Shown in pieces: positions 24,088 through 33,471 of a DNA stretch of 64,000 bases. The DNA lies in assembly GCF_019263805.1 (NCBI RefSeq), contig NZ_CP079195.1:871501-935500 (forward strand). Reading direction: 5' to 3'. The stretch's first letter is position 1. Each line of letters begins with the position of its first letter. Below the pieces are notes generated by a model. It searched no databases. It worked only from the letters and a program-made list of their open reading frames with translations, and was not told where the DNA came from. The position numbers were made by a program, and so were the translations under genes. The DNA is from Polaribacter sp. NJDZ03 (GTDB lineage Bacteria; Bacteroidota; Bacteroidia; Flavobacteriales; Flavobacteriaceae).

Positions 24088-27000
24088 TTAGCTATTAATC
24101 TGTGCTAAAATTGTTGGATCTTGAATTTTATTGTCTTCTGAAAGTAATTTCATTTTAGAAATAATTTCTGCCGATTTTGGATCGTCGTCTACAAATGGTA
24201 AAAACATACGACCTCTATGTTGACTATGCACCGGAATTATAGACAATGCTAATCCGTTTTTGCTAACCTGACCACTTCCTAAATGAATACTATATTCGCC
24301 AAAGGTTCCTTTAATAAACACAAAACGCTCTTTAACGGTAATGTTTTTAAGCTTGAATAATCTTGCTGATTCTTCTGCCAAAGCAGCACGCATTTGCATG
24401 GTACTATGACTTGCTTCTGGATCTACACCACCAACATGAGCAACACTTACCACAAGATCTATATCTCGCATAATTTCACTGAAAATTACAGTCGGAATCT
24501 CGGTAAGCGGAATTCTTTGATACGTATCTACAGAATGAAAACAGATATCTTCTATGGTTGGTGCTTCTGCTTCTGAGGGCGAATACCAATCTGCCATAGC
24601 ATACATTGTTGCTATAAAACCTTTTTTATGATATACTTTTTGCAAACCTTCTTCCATACTTACCGTCCAACCTCTACTTCTTAAAAGTGCTATGGTTTTT
24701 TTAGGCTGAATTTGGTGTCCTTGGTAACGTTCGGAACGATTGCTGTGTTCACGTTCATCATCTGTAACTAAATACAACTCTCTAAATACTTGTTTAAAAG
24801 GTTGCGTTAAGCGTTCTGCAAATAAGTATTTCTGATACATATCCCATTCTACTGCTTTGTATAAATGAGATGCGTGCGCAATAACTAAAAGGTCGTTTTC
24901 TTCTAATTGATGCGTTTTACCGGTAGCATCTGTTAAAACACTTTCATTGTAAAAACCAGAAATTTCTTTTTCTGGAACGTACATTACTAATTTACTCAAC
25001 ATCACTCTTACAATAGGATGTTGCATCATATTATGAATTTCTAGCGCTGTAAATTCATCTTCATTTACCATTGCATTTTCTAATGATAAACGGGTTCTGC
25101 TGTATTGTCTAGAAAGGTATGTTTTGTTCTCTTTTAAAGCGATTACTTCCTTATCCTTACGTAATTTTGCAGGAATATTTTTTAACGATTTACCTGCTTT
25201 GGTAACCTTAATATCTGTTTTACCAAGATTATTAATTACTAATTCTATTTCTGTTTCTTCTATGGAAATTTTAGCATTCTCCATGATTTTTTGAGTCGCC
25301 TTTGCTTCCATTGCCCAACTAAAACGTACACGATCTTGATAACCTGCGTTACGCGATAAATTATCTAAACCAATTTCTACAGCAATCGCTTCACTTTCTT
25401 GACGCTGTGCTCCAAATTGCTTGCTCTCTTTTAAGAAATCTTGCAACAGATTGTAACGCTTTAATAAATCTTTTTCTGGTATGGTTTTACTTAACGGAAT
25501 TAAACCTAAAGCACGCACATAATCTTTGTCTCGCTTGTCTTTAATTTTCTTTAAGGTTTCAGTAATTTTTACTTCACCTAACATTACGCTAGAATATAAT
25601 TTTACTTGTCTATGTCCATTTCCGTCAGAAATATATTTGGCTGCATCATGTAGTAATTTCCAATTGGCTTTTCCGATGGTTTTATACACTCTATTAAACC
25701 AATCTACATCTATAGCACCAAGAGCAAAATCACTTTTTGGAATGTTAGAATAACGAGAAATAATGGTTTCTTGTTCGCTATTCATACGATCTGAAGCGTG
25801 TGCTTGAAACCACCAAACGGCATCTTCTAATTTTTCTAAACCTAAATATTCTCCAATAACACCTGTCCATTGTGTTGCATAACAGGCAAGTTCTATCAAA
25901 CGTTTTTTAGTCACTTTAGAAGCATCTGCACGTGCAGCAAAATCGGCATAACTTTCGGTATCTTTAAAAAGAGATTTTTTAAGCATAGCACTAAAAATAG
26001 TTTTTTTACTCTCTCCGTAATAACTGTAACCACGCTCAAAATTATCTTTGCCTAAACGTTCTAAAATTCTAAATACATAATCTACACCTTCTACACGATG
26101 AATACCATTCATGTAACCTGTAGCGGTGGTTTCTAAATCTCCACGTTCTAATTCTGTTTCTAATAAATTGGTTTTTAAAGCTGCAAAAACATGTTTAGAT
26201 ACACAGCCTCTTTCTATCCATTTATAATTCATTCTAGAATTATAACCACCGTCCATAAGAGACATTAATTGACGAGAATGTAAAGCTTGTAAACATAAAT
26301 CATCATCATTAATTAATCCTTTTTTGTACAATCTTAATGTAACAGCAATACTCGGAAATGGAACAATTCCGGGTCTACTGAATTGTTTTGTAATTACGCT
26401 TACATCTGCAGTTGCATTAGGATATTCTATATCTTGTGCAACTAAATACATATAAAAGCTCCAATATTTATGCACTTGCGCTTCTGTAAGAAGTTCCAAG
26501 TGATTAATACTTAAACTTGGTACAAGTGGTAAAATGATGTTTGCCCAATTGTACGTTTTTTTATTATAGCGATAATTAGACGTTTGATATTGTACTAACT
26601 TCAGCTTCTCTGGAAAATTAGCAATCATATCTTCCATAACATCTAGCTTAAAATTAGCTATTGTTTTTTCTTCTACATACACTTTATATAGACGTTGTAA
26701 AATTTCATTATAAGCCTCAGATTTTGAGTTATAACGCTCTTCTTTATCTAAATTTAATCCGCTTAAATCTGGATAATATTGTCTCGCAAAAGTGCCTAAT
26801 TCTTTGTAATCTCCAAATGGATTATTATGATTATTAATGTAACGGATTGCAGCATGCATTTCAAAATCATTAAGCGTACTTTGCTCGTACCAAGCAATCC
26901 ATAATTTTGCTAAAGGAAGGTTCTGTAAATGATCTTCTGCAGTAGCATCTTCATCTAATCTTTTTATACTACGAATCCCTTTTTCTATATAAGTGGTTGC

Positions 27001-29094
27001 TATTTCTCCTCTATATAGTTCCGCTTGATATTCGAAATGTTTGTTTTTAGTAACAATTGCTATTAACTTATTAACCTCTTTTATAATCTTATTAGCGTCT
27101 ATAAATTCTTTAAATTTAAATCCTGCAGATTCTGAAGTGGTAATTCCTAATTTATCAAAGAAACTCGTCTTTTTTTCAAAACGAGATTGTGGTATATATA
27201 ATGGTGTTAAGTTATCATAATCTATAGCTCCAAAACCATTACTATAATTAAACTCTTCTGCATTGTCAGAAAATTTATCTAAATAAACTTGTTCGTTTTT
27301 GGTAATTTTAGGTCGTTCGTTATACATACGAATTTGATCTTCTACAAAGTTAGACTGTCTATTTTCGTCGTGTAAAAGCGTTAACATTTCTAAACCTCCT
27401 AAACGTTGATCTATACTTTTTGCTGTTACCAAATTTGTAGCACTATTTCTTAAACGATCTGCTGGTAATTTTACCAATAACTGAATTAAAGAAGTACGTA
27501 ATTCTTTATGTTTTCTTCTTAATAAATCTTCTGCAATTTCTAAATCTTCATCATAAAGATGCATTCTACTAAACAAATTAAGTCCGGTAGCCATTAACAA
27601 TTCGTTTCTGTTATAAATTGCTTTTCTTGCTAAAGCTCTTTTCCACGAATTTTTATCAAAATTTAAAGGTTCTTTTTTCTCTGAATCTTTTTGATAATTG
27701 TAAAAAGAATAACTGTAATCTATAGGGAAAACTTTACGAATGTAACTCTCTCTAAATTCCGTTGGCAACGCTTCTAAATCGTTCGCCATTAATTTTAATT
27801 GCTGCTCTGTAGCTTCATGTAAAAGAAACTGATAAAAATAATAAGAATTAGGTGTAAAACTCCACCAAGAGAATATTTTACTCTCGAAAGTTTTCCCTTT
27901 TTCTTCTGCTGTTTTTGCTACTTCAAATAATTTTGAAAAAGTATCATTATCTAATGAAGTATTGTGTGGTAAATTTACTGCCATCCAATGATCTAAAGCA
28001 TAATCTTTACCAATTTCATTTTTAAAATACTCTACTAAAGAATCGTTTGTTCTGTCTGTTTTAGATATAAAATATAAGGCTAAAATCTTTTTATTTCTAT
28101 CTTCTGATGTAAAAACAAGATCTAACGCTTTGGCATTTGCTTTGTCTACATCTAAAATAGCGATAGACCATAAAGCAACTAAAACCTCTAAATTATCTTT
28201 ACTTTTAAGAAGTGTGTCTACTTCTTTTAAATTTAAAATTAAAGATTGTGCCAATTCTAAAACTCTATTTATTACCGATTTTTTAGGTGTGTCCCAATTT
28301 AAACCAAACCAAGTACTTACTGCTCTTGTAACACTACTAAAACGAGTAAGGTCGTTTTCTAAAACAATATTGATCATGTATTTTAAAGCGCCAAGACCAG
28401 CTTCATCTAAAGATTCTAGAATAGTTTGTCTTAATCCTTCTTGACGTTGGGCAGCAAGTAATAATTTACCAACCATTTCCCAATGCTTTTCGTCTTCAGA
28501 TAGTAATAATGCTTTTATAATATCTATACTAATTCCACCAATTTCATCTTCTCCCTGAATAATATCGTCTAATAACTCATCAAACACTCCTTCTCCATTA
28601 TGCAGTAAGGTTGCTAAGAAATAACTACTCGATCCTGGAAAATACGTGCTATATTGAAACTGTTCTTGTAATGTTAAGCCGCCAAACCCACTTCTACTTA
28701 ATCGTAAAAAATGGGTGAAAAACTGTAATTTATTACGTAATGTATCTTGCGTTTTTACAGACCTAAAAGCTTTTCTGTCGTATCCTCTTTGATAAGGTAA
28801 CGTATCCATAAAATCCCACATATCGGCTAAATACGGAGTTTGAACAATACCATATAACTGAATTGCTAAACGCATTCCTTCTTCGGTTCTCCATGGATTT
28901 ACCGTAATTGCATCGTCAAAAACGGCAACAAAATCACTTACATTATAATAGGTTCTTCTTTCGCCTTTATCAAAGCCTCCTAAAATTTTAGCTAAAACTC
29001 TATAAGGTTCAGAAAATGCACGAAATTCAAACCGATCTATTTCTGGTTTTTTATATTTTTCTATATATTTTTTAGCGTCTTCTACTGGAATCAT
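24088..29094 (-). CDS. Giant DUF5724/DUF4132-type protein
   Basis: A 1668-residue soluble protein, the largest in the window. The N-terminal two thirds are helical repeats consistent with DUF5724-type architecture (VLAKILGGFDKGERRTYYNV, WFGLNWDTPKKSVINRVLEL). The C-terminal 330 residues match DUF4132 (MolR/YehI family): FRELYLVTDDERE, GWTVSMEEGLQKVYHK, IMRDIDLVVSVAHVGGVDPE, STMQMRAALAEESARLFKLK, GEYSIHLGSGQVSKNGLALS, FLPFVDDDPKSAEIISKMKL. No ATPase or nuclease motif is visible. DUF4132 proteins occur with vWA, SWIM and MoxR genes and are of unknown activity. No WGR domain is seen. It has its own dyad-type promoter, and two small genes follow. Confidence 0.85.
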   Translation of the reverse strand: MIPVEDAKKYIEKYKKPEIDRFEFRAFSEPYRVLAKILGGFDKGERRTYYNVSDFVAVFDDAITVNPWRTEEGMRLAIQLYGIVQTPYLADMWDFMDTLPYQRGYDRKAFRSVKTQDTLRNKLQFFTHFLRLSRSGFGGLTLQEQFQYSTYFPGSSSYFLATLLHNGEGVFDELLDDIIQGEDEIGGISIDIIKALLLSEDEKHWEMVGKLLLAAQRQEGLRQTILESLDEAGLGALKYMINIVLENDLTRFSSVTRAVSTWFGLNWDTPKKSVINRVLELAQSLILNLKEVDTLLKSKDNLEVLVALWSIAILDVDKANAKALDLVFTSEDRNKKILALYFISKTDRTNDSLVEYFKNEIGKDYALDHWMAVNLPHNTSLDNDTFSKLFEVAKTAEEKGKTFESKIFSWWSFTPNSYYFYQFLLHEATEQQLKLMANDLEALPTEFRESYIRKVFPIDYSYSFYNYQKDSEKKEPLNFDKNSWKRALARKAIYNRNELLMATGLNLFSRMHLYDEDLEIAEDLLRRKHKELRTSLIQLLVKLPADRLRNSATNLVTAKSIDQRLGGLEMLTLLHDENRQSNFVEDQIRMYNERPKITKNEQVYLDKFSDNAEEFNYSNGFGAIDYDNLTPLYIPQSRFEKKTSFFDKLGITTSESAGFKFKEFIDANKIIKEVNKLIAIVTKNKHFEYQAELYRGEIATTYIEKGIRSIKRLDEDATAEDHLQNLPLAKLWIAWYEQSTLNDFEMHAAIRYINNHNNPFGDYKELGTFARQYYPDLSGLNLDKEERYNSKSEAYNEILQRLYKVYVEEKTIANFKLDVMEDMIANFPEKLKLVQYQTSNYRYNKKTYNWANIILPLVPSLSINHLELLTEAQVHKYWSFYMYLVAQDIEYPNATADVSVITKQFSRPGIVPFPSIAVTLRLYKKGLINDDDLCLQALHSRQLMSLMDGGYNSRMNYKWIERGCVSKHVFAALKTNLLETELERGDLETTATGYMNGIHRVEGVDYVFRILERLGKDNFERGYSYYGESKKTIFSAMLKKSLFKDTESYADFAARADASKVTKKRLIELACYATQWTGVIGEYLGLEKLEDAVWWFQAHASDRMNSEQETIISRYSNIPKSDFALGAIDVDWFNRVYKTIGKANWKLLHDAAKYISDGNGHRQVKLYSSVMLGEVKITETLKKIKDKRDKDYVRALGLIPLSKTIPEKDLLKRYNLLQDFLKESKQFGAQRQESEAIAVEIGLDNLSRNAGYQDRVRFSWAMEAKATQKIMENAKISIEETEIELVINNLGKTDIKVTKAGKSLKNIPAKLRKDKEVIALKENKTYLSRQYSRTRLSLENAMVNEDEFTALEIHNMMQHPIVRVMLSKLVMYVPEKEISGFYNESVLTDATGKTHQLEENDLLVIAHASHLYKAVEWDMYQKYLFAERLTQPFKQVFRELYLVTDDEREHSNRSERYQGHQIQPKKTIALLRSRGWTVSMEEGLQKVYHKKGFIATMYAMADWYSPSEAEAPTIEDICFHSVDTYQRIPLTEIPTVIFSEIMRDIDLVVSVAHVGGVDPEASHSTMQMRAALAEESARLFKLKNITVKERFVFIKGTFGEYSIHLGSGQVSKNGLALSIIPVHSQHRGRMFLPFVDDDPKSAEIISKMKLLSEDNKIQDPTILAQINS

Positions 29095-29167
29095 ATATCT
29101 TAATTCTTAAAATCAATTATAAATACTGATTATAAACCTTATCAAAAAAAAGGAATTATAATTAATG

Positions 29168-29214
29168 GCAAGATAAAAGTACTTCAACTTTTTTTACTCA
29201 CTGTATTTAGTGAT
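29168..29214 (-). promoter_or_regulatory. Dyad-type promoter of the DUF4132-type gene
   Basis: CTCACTGTATTTAGTGAT (plus strand, 29197-29214) is the most symmetric copy of the dyad. It is 21 bp from TATCTTGC (minus strand, 29175-29168), a -7 box with two changes from TAnnTTTG. The ATG is about 73 bases further. Confidence 0.75.
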
Positions 29215-29484
29215 ATTTTTTTGTAAAGTTTTAACTTTTTAGATGAAGGTGTATTTATAATATCACAGAATTAAAAAAGAAATAGCGTTCTTTAAAAACT
29301 TTATGACATCAAATATATAATGCCTTCAAATTATTCTAGAGTAAAAAATTTTATATTAAGATTTAATGAATTTAATAATCTACATTTCATATTTTTATAT
29401 AGATGGTTTTTTTAGACTATTTAAACGAATATAAAATCGATATGTAAAAGGATTATTATATATTGTATTTATAAAAGTAAAACA
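29215..29484. other. Intergenic stretch with no clear feature
   Basis: An AT-rich stretch between the dyad promoter of the DUF4132-type gene and the YchJ-like gene. I see no operator, hairpin or open frame in it. A promoter for the YchJ-like gene probably lies near its right end but is not distinctive. Confidence 0.5.
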
Positions 29485-29850
29485 ATGAAGTGTCCTTGTA
29501 ATCCATCTAAGTTATATATTGATTGTTGTAAAAAAGCGCATCAAGATATTAATTCTGTAACTACCCCAGAAATTTTAATGCGTTCTAGGTATAGTGCTTT
29601 TGTGATGGCTGATGTTGATTATTTACAAAAAAGTCATCATAGTGCAACTAGACCATCAAATTCTGAAAAAAAAGAAACATTAATTTGGACAAAGTCCGTA
29701 GAATGGATAAAACTAGATGTTTTAAAATCAACAGAAAATACGGTTGAGTTTAAAGCTTTTTTTTACGAAAACAACTCTTTAAATGTCATTCATGAAAATT
29801 CTAGTTTTGTAAAAGAAGATAATCATTGGGTCTATAAAGATGCTTTATAA
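29485..29850 (+). CDS. YchJ-family SEC-C protein
   Basis: A 121-residue protein of the YchJ (UPF0225) family. It starts with a SEC-C-type zinc motif (CPCNPSKLYIDCCKKAHQ) and continues with the diagnostic MRSRYSAFVMADVDYLQKSHHS and a cystatin-like sheet (WTKSVEWIKLDVLKSTENTV, EFKAFFYENNS, WVYKDAL). The second SEC-C motif of longer members is absent, which is common in Bacteroidetes. The function is unknown. It stands alone, 234 bp before the cobalamin cluster. Confidence 0.92.
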   Translation: MKCPCNPSKLYIDCCKKAHQDINSVTTPEILMRSRYSAFVMADVDYLQKSHHSATRPSNSEKKETLIWTKSVEWIKLDVLKSTENTVEFKAFFYENNSLNVIHENSSFVKEDNHWVYKDAL

Positions 29851-30050
29851 AAAAGACAAAATACGACACCACTACTCAATCTAAATTACTTCTAAAAAAA
29901 GAAATATTACAGATTATACTTTCATACAATAAATATAAAAAACGACTAATTATATCATTATTTTTATAATTGTCTCTAGACAACAACATTATTAAAAAAT
30001 TCTAGCAATAACTTTATCGGTAACCCTATACGAAGTCTATATTATTTATA

Positions 30051-30058
30051 TATTTTTG
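30051..30058 (+). promoter_or_regulatory. -7 box of the cobQ promoter
   Basis: TATTTTTG at 30051-30058 is a perfect TAnnTTTG box. A frame open from 30056 starts inside it, so the cobQ start must be the ATG at 30083, giving a leader of about 20 bases. No good TTG -33 element and no riboswitch precede it. Confidence 0.65.
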
Positions 30059-30082
30059 TTTTCTACAATAAACAAAATTAGA

Positions 30083-31546
30083 ATGCAAAAATTACAACCT
30101 ATCATGTTAGTTGGCACAGGCTCTGATGTTGGTAAAAGCTGGATAACAACTGGAATTTGCAGATGGTTGAAACAAAAAGGATATAACCCCGCACCATTTA
30201 AAGCGCAAAATATGTCTTTAAATAGTTTTTCTACACCAGATAATTTAGAAATTGGAAGAGCCCAAGCTGTACAAGCAGAAGCATGCGGAATTCCGCCAAC
30301 AGTAGAAATGAATCCTATTTTATTAAAACCATCTTCGGTAAATAAATCTCAGATTATTTTACACGGAAAACCAATAGGAAACCAAACCGCTAAAGAATAT
30401 TTTTTAGGTGATGATAAAAAACACCTTTTTGAAGAAGCTAAAAAATCGTTTAAACAATTAGCTTCTAAACACAACCCAATTGTAATGGAAGGTGCTGGCA
30501 GCATTAGCGAACTCAATTTAAAGCATAGAGATATTGTAAACATGCGAATGGCAGCAGCAGCAAATGCTTGTGTATATTTAGTGGCAGATATTGATAAAGG
30601 CGGTGTTTTTGGAAGCGTATATGGTACTATAGAGTTGCTAGAAGATTGGGAACGTAAATTAGTAAAAGGAATTATCATTAATAAATTTAGAGGCGATCCT
30701 TCTTTATTTGTTGATGGAAAAAAGAAACTAGAAGAACTAACAGGTATTCCTATTTTAGGGGTTTTACCCTACGCAACAGATATTATTATAGAAGAAGAAG
30801 ATTCTGTTGCTTTAAATAGAAGAGCAACAACTGCAAAAGAAAACAAACTTAATATAGCGGTTGTTAGACTTCATTATATGTCTAATTATACAGATTTTCA
30901 GGTTTTAGAACAAGAACCATTAATCAACCTTTATTTTACTAGAAATTCTTCGGAAATTAATAAAGCAGATATTATTATTATTCCGGGGACAAAAAATACG
31001 ATTGAAGATTTAATCGCCTTAAAAAAAGACGGTTTAGATACTATTATTAAAGAACAATACAAACACATTCCTGTTATCGGAATTTGTGGTGGATATCAAA
31101 TGTTAGGTAAAACGGTTAAAGATCCTTTTTCCGTAGAAAGTAATGTAAAATCAGAAGAAGGTTTAGGTTTGTTTCAAATTGATACAACTCTTTCCAAAAC
31201 AAAACAAACCGTACAACGTAATTTTCAATTTAAAGATTTTAAAGAGGTTTGTATTGGTTATGAGATTCATATGGGAGAAACTACCGTTCCAAAAAACAAC
31301 CATTTAAATATTATAAACGGTAAAGAAGAAGGCTATTTTGATGGCAATAAAAGTTGGGGGACTTACCTTCATGGTATTTTTGATAATCAAAACGTTGTTA
31401 CCGAATTACTACATTTAAAATTCCCTGACGCAACAGCCATAAACTACAAGGAGTTTAAAGCCCAACAATTTGATAAATTAGCAGATTGGATTGATGAAAA
31501 CTTAGATATGGAAGCAATTCTAAAAAATAGTGCACAAGAATGTTAA
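30083..31546 (+). CDS. cobQ: Cobyric acid synthase
   Basis: A 487-residue glutamine-dependent amidotransferase that amidates adenosylcobyrinic acid a,c-diamide at positions b, d, e and g to give cobyric acid. An N-terminal DTBS-like ATPase with P-loop GTGSDVGKSW (about 11-20) is followed by GAGSISELN and a class I glutaminase domain with nucleophile Cys near 335 in GICGGYQMLG and a His in YLHGIFDN near 430. Length is normal for CobQ. The open frame begins at a TTG at 30056 inside the promoter box, so the ATG at 30083 is used. It overlaps the next gene by 7 bp and opens the cobalamin cluster. Confidence 0.96.
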   Translation: MQKLQPIMLVGTGSDVGKSWITTGICRWLKQKGYNPAPFKAQNMSLNSFSTPDNLEIGRAQAVQAEACGIPPTVEMNPILLKPSSVNKSQIILHGKPIGNQTAKEYFLGDDKKHLFEEAKKSFKQLASKHNPIVMEGAGSISELNLKHRDIVNMRMAAAANACVYLVADIDKGGVFGSVYGTIELLEDWERKLVKGIIINKFRGDPSLFVDGKKKLEELTGIPILGVLPYATDIIIEEEDSVALNRRATTAKENKLNIAVVRLHYMSNYTDFQVLEQEPLINLYFTRNSSEINKADIIIIPGTKNTIEDLIALKKDGLDTIIKEQYKHIPVIGICGGYQMLGKTVKDPFSVESNVKSEEGLGLFQIDTTLSKTKQTVQRNFQFKDFKEVCIGYEIHMGETTVPKNNHLNIINGKEEGYFDGNKSWGTYLHGIFDNQNVVTELLHLKFPDATAINYKEFKAQQFDKLADWIDENLDMEAILKNSAQEC

Positions 31547-32547
31547 ACGGCCACGGAGATGATCTTCATTTAATTGATGGAGAAATTAAACATAATTTTA
31601 GCTCAAACGTATATTATAAAGGGTGTCCAGAAATGCTACTTAATGAAGTTTCAAAGCACGTTCCTTTAATACAAAGTTATCCTTCTCCTGCTGCAAACGA
31701 ATTGAATATTCTTGCTGCTAAAAAGTTCAACCTTAAAAACGAACAGTTTTTATTTACCAACGGAGCAACCGAAGCTTTTTATCTTATCGCTCAGTTTTTT
31801 TCTGATAAAAAGGCAGCAATTATTGCACCAACTTTTTCTGAATATGAAGATGCTTGTAAAATATTTAAATTAAAATACGAGTTAATTTCTAGAACAGAAA
31901 TACATAAAACAAATGCCGACTTAATTTTTATATGCAACCCAAACAATCCTACGGGAGCTATTTTTTCTAAAAGCGAATTAGAACTTCTTTTTCAACAAAA
32001 ACCAAATACTACTTTTATTATTGATGAAGCATATATTGAGTTTACAAACAGTGTTGAATCTATCGTTTCATTAACAGAAAAACACATCAATTTAATAGTT
32101 GTTCGCTCTTTAACCAAAACATTTACAATTCCTGGTTTACGTCTTGGTTATGTAGTTTCAAATGCTTTAAATATTACCAATCTCTTAGCTTTAAAGATGC
32201 CTTGGAGTGTTAATTTATTGGCTATAAAAGCAGGAGAATATATTTTTAACAATTACAATTCGCTTCAATTTAATAGTACAGAATTATTAGAAGAAACGGC
32301 CTTATTTAAAAAGCAACTTACAGCATTAGAAGGCATAAAAGTTTGCGATAGTACTACTTCTTATTTTTTAGTTGAATTACTGCATACATCAGCAAAAAAA
32401 CTTAAAGAATATTTAAGTACAGAGCATCAAATTCTTATTAGAGATGCTACTAATTTTAATGGTTTAGAAGGAGAATACATTCGCCTTTCTACACAAAGCA
32501 AAAAAGCGAATAATACCTTAATTGAAGCTTTAAAAAAATGGATTTAA
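31540..32547 (+). CDS. cobD: Threonine-phosphate decarboxylase-like aminotransferase
   Basis: A 335-residue PLP-dependent class I/II aminotransferase-fold enzyme. The PLP lysine is about K193 in SLTKTFTIPGLRLGY, with CNPNNPTGAIF and IIDEAYIEF as cofactor-binding motifs. In B12 synthesis this family (CobD of Salmonella, called CobC in aerobic organisms) decarboxylates threonine phosphate to make the aminopropanol arm. Between cobQ and cbiB this role is more likely than histidinol-phosphate aminotransferase, which it resembles in sequence. It overlaps both neighbours (7 and 10 bp). Confidence 0.9.
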   Translation: MLNGHGDDLHLIDGEIKHNFSSNVYYKGCPEMLLNEVSKHVPLIQSYPSPAANELNILAAKKFNLKNEQFLFTNGATEAFYLIAQFFSDKKAAIIAPTFSEYEDACKIFKLKYELISRTEIHKTNADLIFICNPNNPTGAIFSKSELELLFQQKPNTTFIIDEAYIEFTNSVESIVSLTEKHINLIVVRSLTKTFTIPGLRLGYVVSNALNITNLLALKMPWSVNLLAIKAGEYIFNNYNSLQFNSTELLEETALFKKQLTALEGIKVCDSTTSYFLVELLHTSAKKLKEYLSTEHQILIRDATNFNGLEGEYIRLSTQSKKANNTLIEALKKWI

Positions 32548-33470
32548 ACTCAATTTACATTTTAATAATTGCTTTTGCTTTAGATGCCATTTTTGGAGAT
32601 CCTAAAAAATTACCGCACCTAATTGTTGGTTACGGAAATAGTATTTATTTTGGTGAAAAAAAATTAAACAAAGGCGCTTCTAAAGTCCTTAAAGGTGCGC
32701 TATTAACTATTCTATTGGTTGGTATTTCTTTTGTATTTCCTTACCTAACTATTCGTTTATTAAATGCGTACAACTTCCCTATTCTTTCTATTTTGTTTTC
32801 AATAATAATGTTGTTTTATTGTCTTGCCAACAAAACATTGATAAAAGAAGGATATGCCGTTTTTAATACGCTCAAAAATGAAGGTTTAGAAGCCGGACGA
32901 AAACGTTTATCTTGGATTGTAGGTAGAGAAACTAATAATTTAAGCGAACAACAAATTAGAATTGCCACGTTAGAAACCATGTCAGAAAACTTAAGTGACG
33001 GAGTGATTGCACCTCTTTTTTACTTTTTAATTTTTGGGATTCCTGGGGTAATGGCTTATAAAATGATAAATACTTTAGATTCTATGATTGGTTATAAAAA
33101 CGATCGTTATATATCTTTTGGTAAGTTTGCTGCTAAATTAGATGATGTAGCCAATTATATTCCGGCTAGAATTACAGCTATATTAATGTTACTTGTTCAA
33201 TTTAAGTTAAGCGGAATTTCTTTTGTTTTTAAAGAAGGTAAAAAACATAGTAGTCCAAATGCTGGTTACCCAGAAGCTGCATTAGCTTATATTTTAGATT
33301 GTCAGTTTGGAGGGCCTAATTATTATCACGGAAAATTACTTAAAAAACCTTTTATTGGTAGTAACAACCGTATAATTAAACACGAAGAAATTAAAATTGC
33401 TAGTCGAATTAATTATGCTGTAAGTATCTTATTTTGTCTTTTAAGTATTGCAATTTTATTACTGTTTTAA
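32538..33470 (+). CDS. cbiB: Adenosylcobinamide-phosphate synthase
   Basis: A 310-residue integral membrane enzyme that joins cobyric acid to the aminopropanol phosphate arm. The N-terminal FALDAIFGDPKKLPHLIVGYG is the family signature. Several transmembrane helices follow, along with GRETNNLSEQQIRIATLETM and ENLSDGVIAPLFYFLIFGIP, typical of CbiB/CobD. It overlaps the aminotransferase gene by 10 bp, consistent with successive steps. The next gene begins one base after its stop. Confidence 0.95.
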   Translation: MDLNSIYILIIAFALDAIFGDPKKLPHLIVGYGNSIYFGEKKLNKGASKVLKGALLTILLVGISFVFPYLTIRLLNAYNFPILSILFSIIMLFYCLANKTLIKEGYAVFNTLKNEGLEAGRKRLSWIVGRETNNLSEQQIRIATLETMSENLSDGVIAPLFYFLIFGIPGVMAYKMINTLDSMIGYKNDRYISFGKFAAKLDDVANYIPARITAILMLLVQFKLSGISFVFKEGKKHSSPNAGYPEAALAYILDCQFGGPNYYHGKLLKKPFIGSNNRIIKHEEIKIASRINYAVSILFCLLSIAILLLF

Positions 33471-33471
33471 A

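Noticed and set aside
24475..24492. A sequence TTCACTGAAAATTACAG resembling the shared dyad
   Set aside because: It lies inside the coding region of the DUF4132-type gene, has no -7 box 21 bp away and lacks the second half-site.
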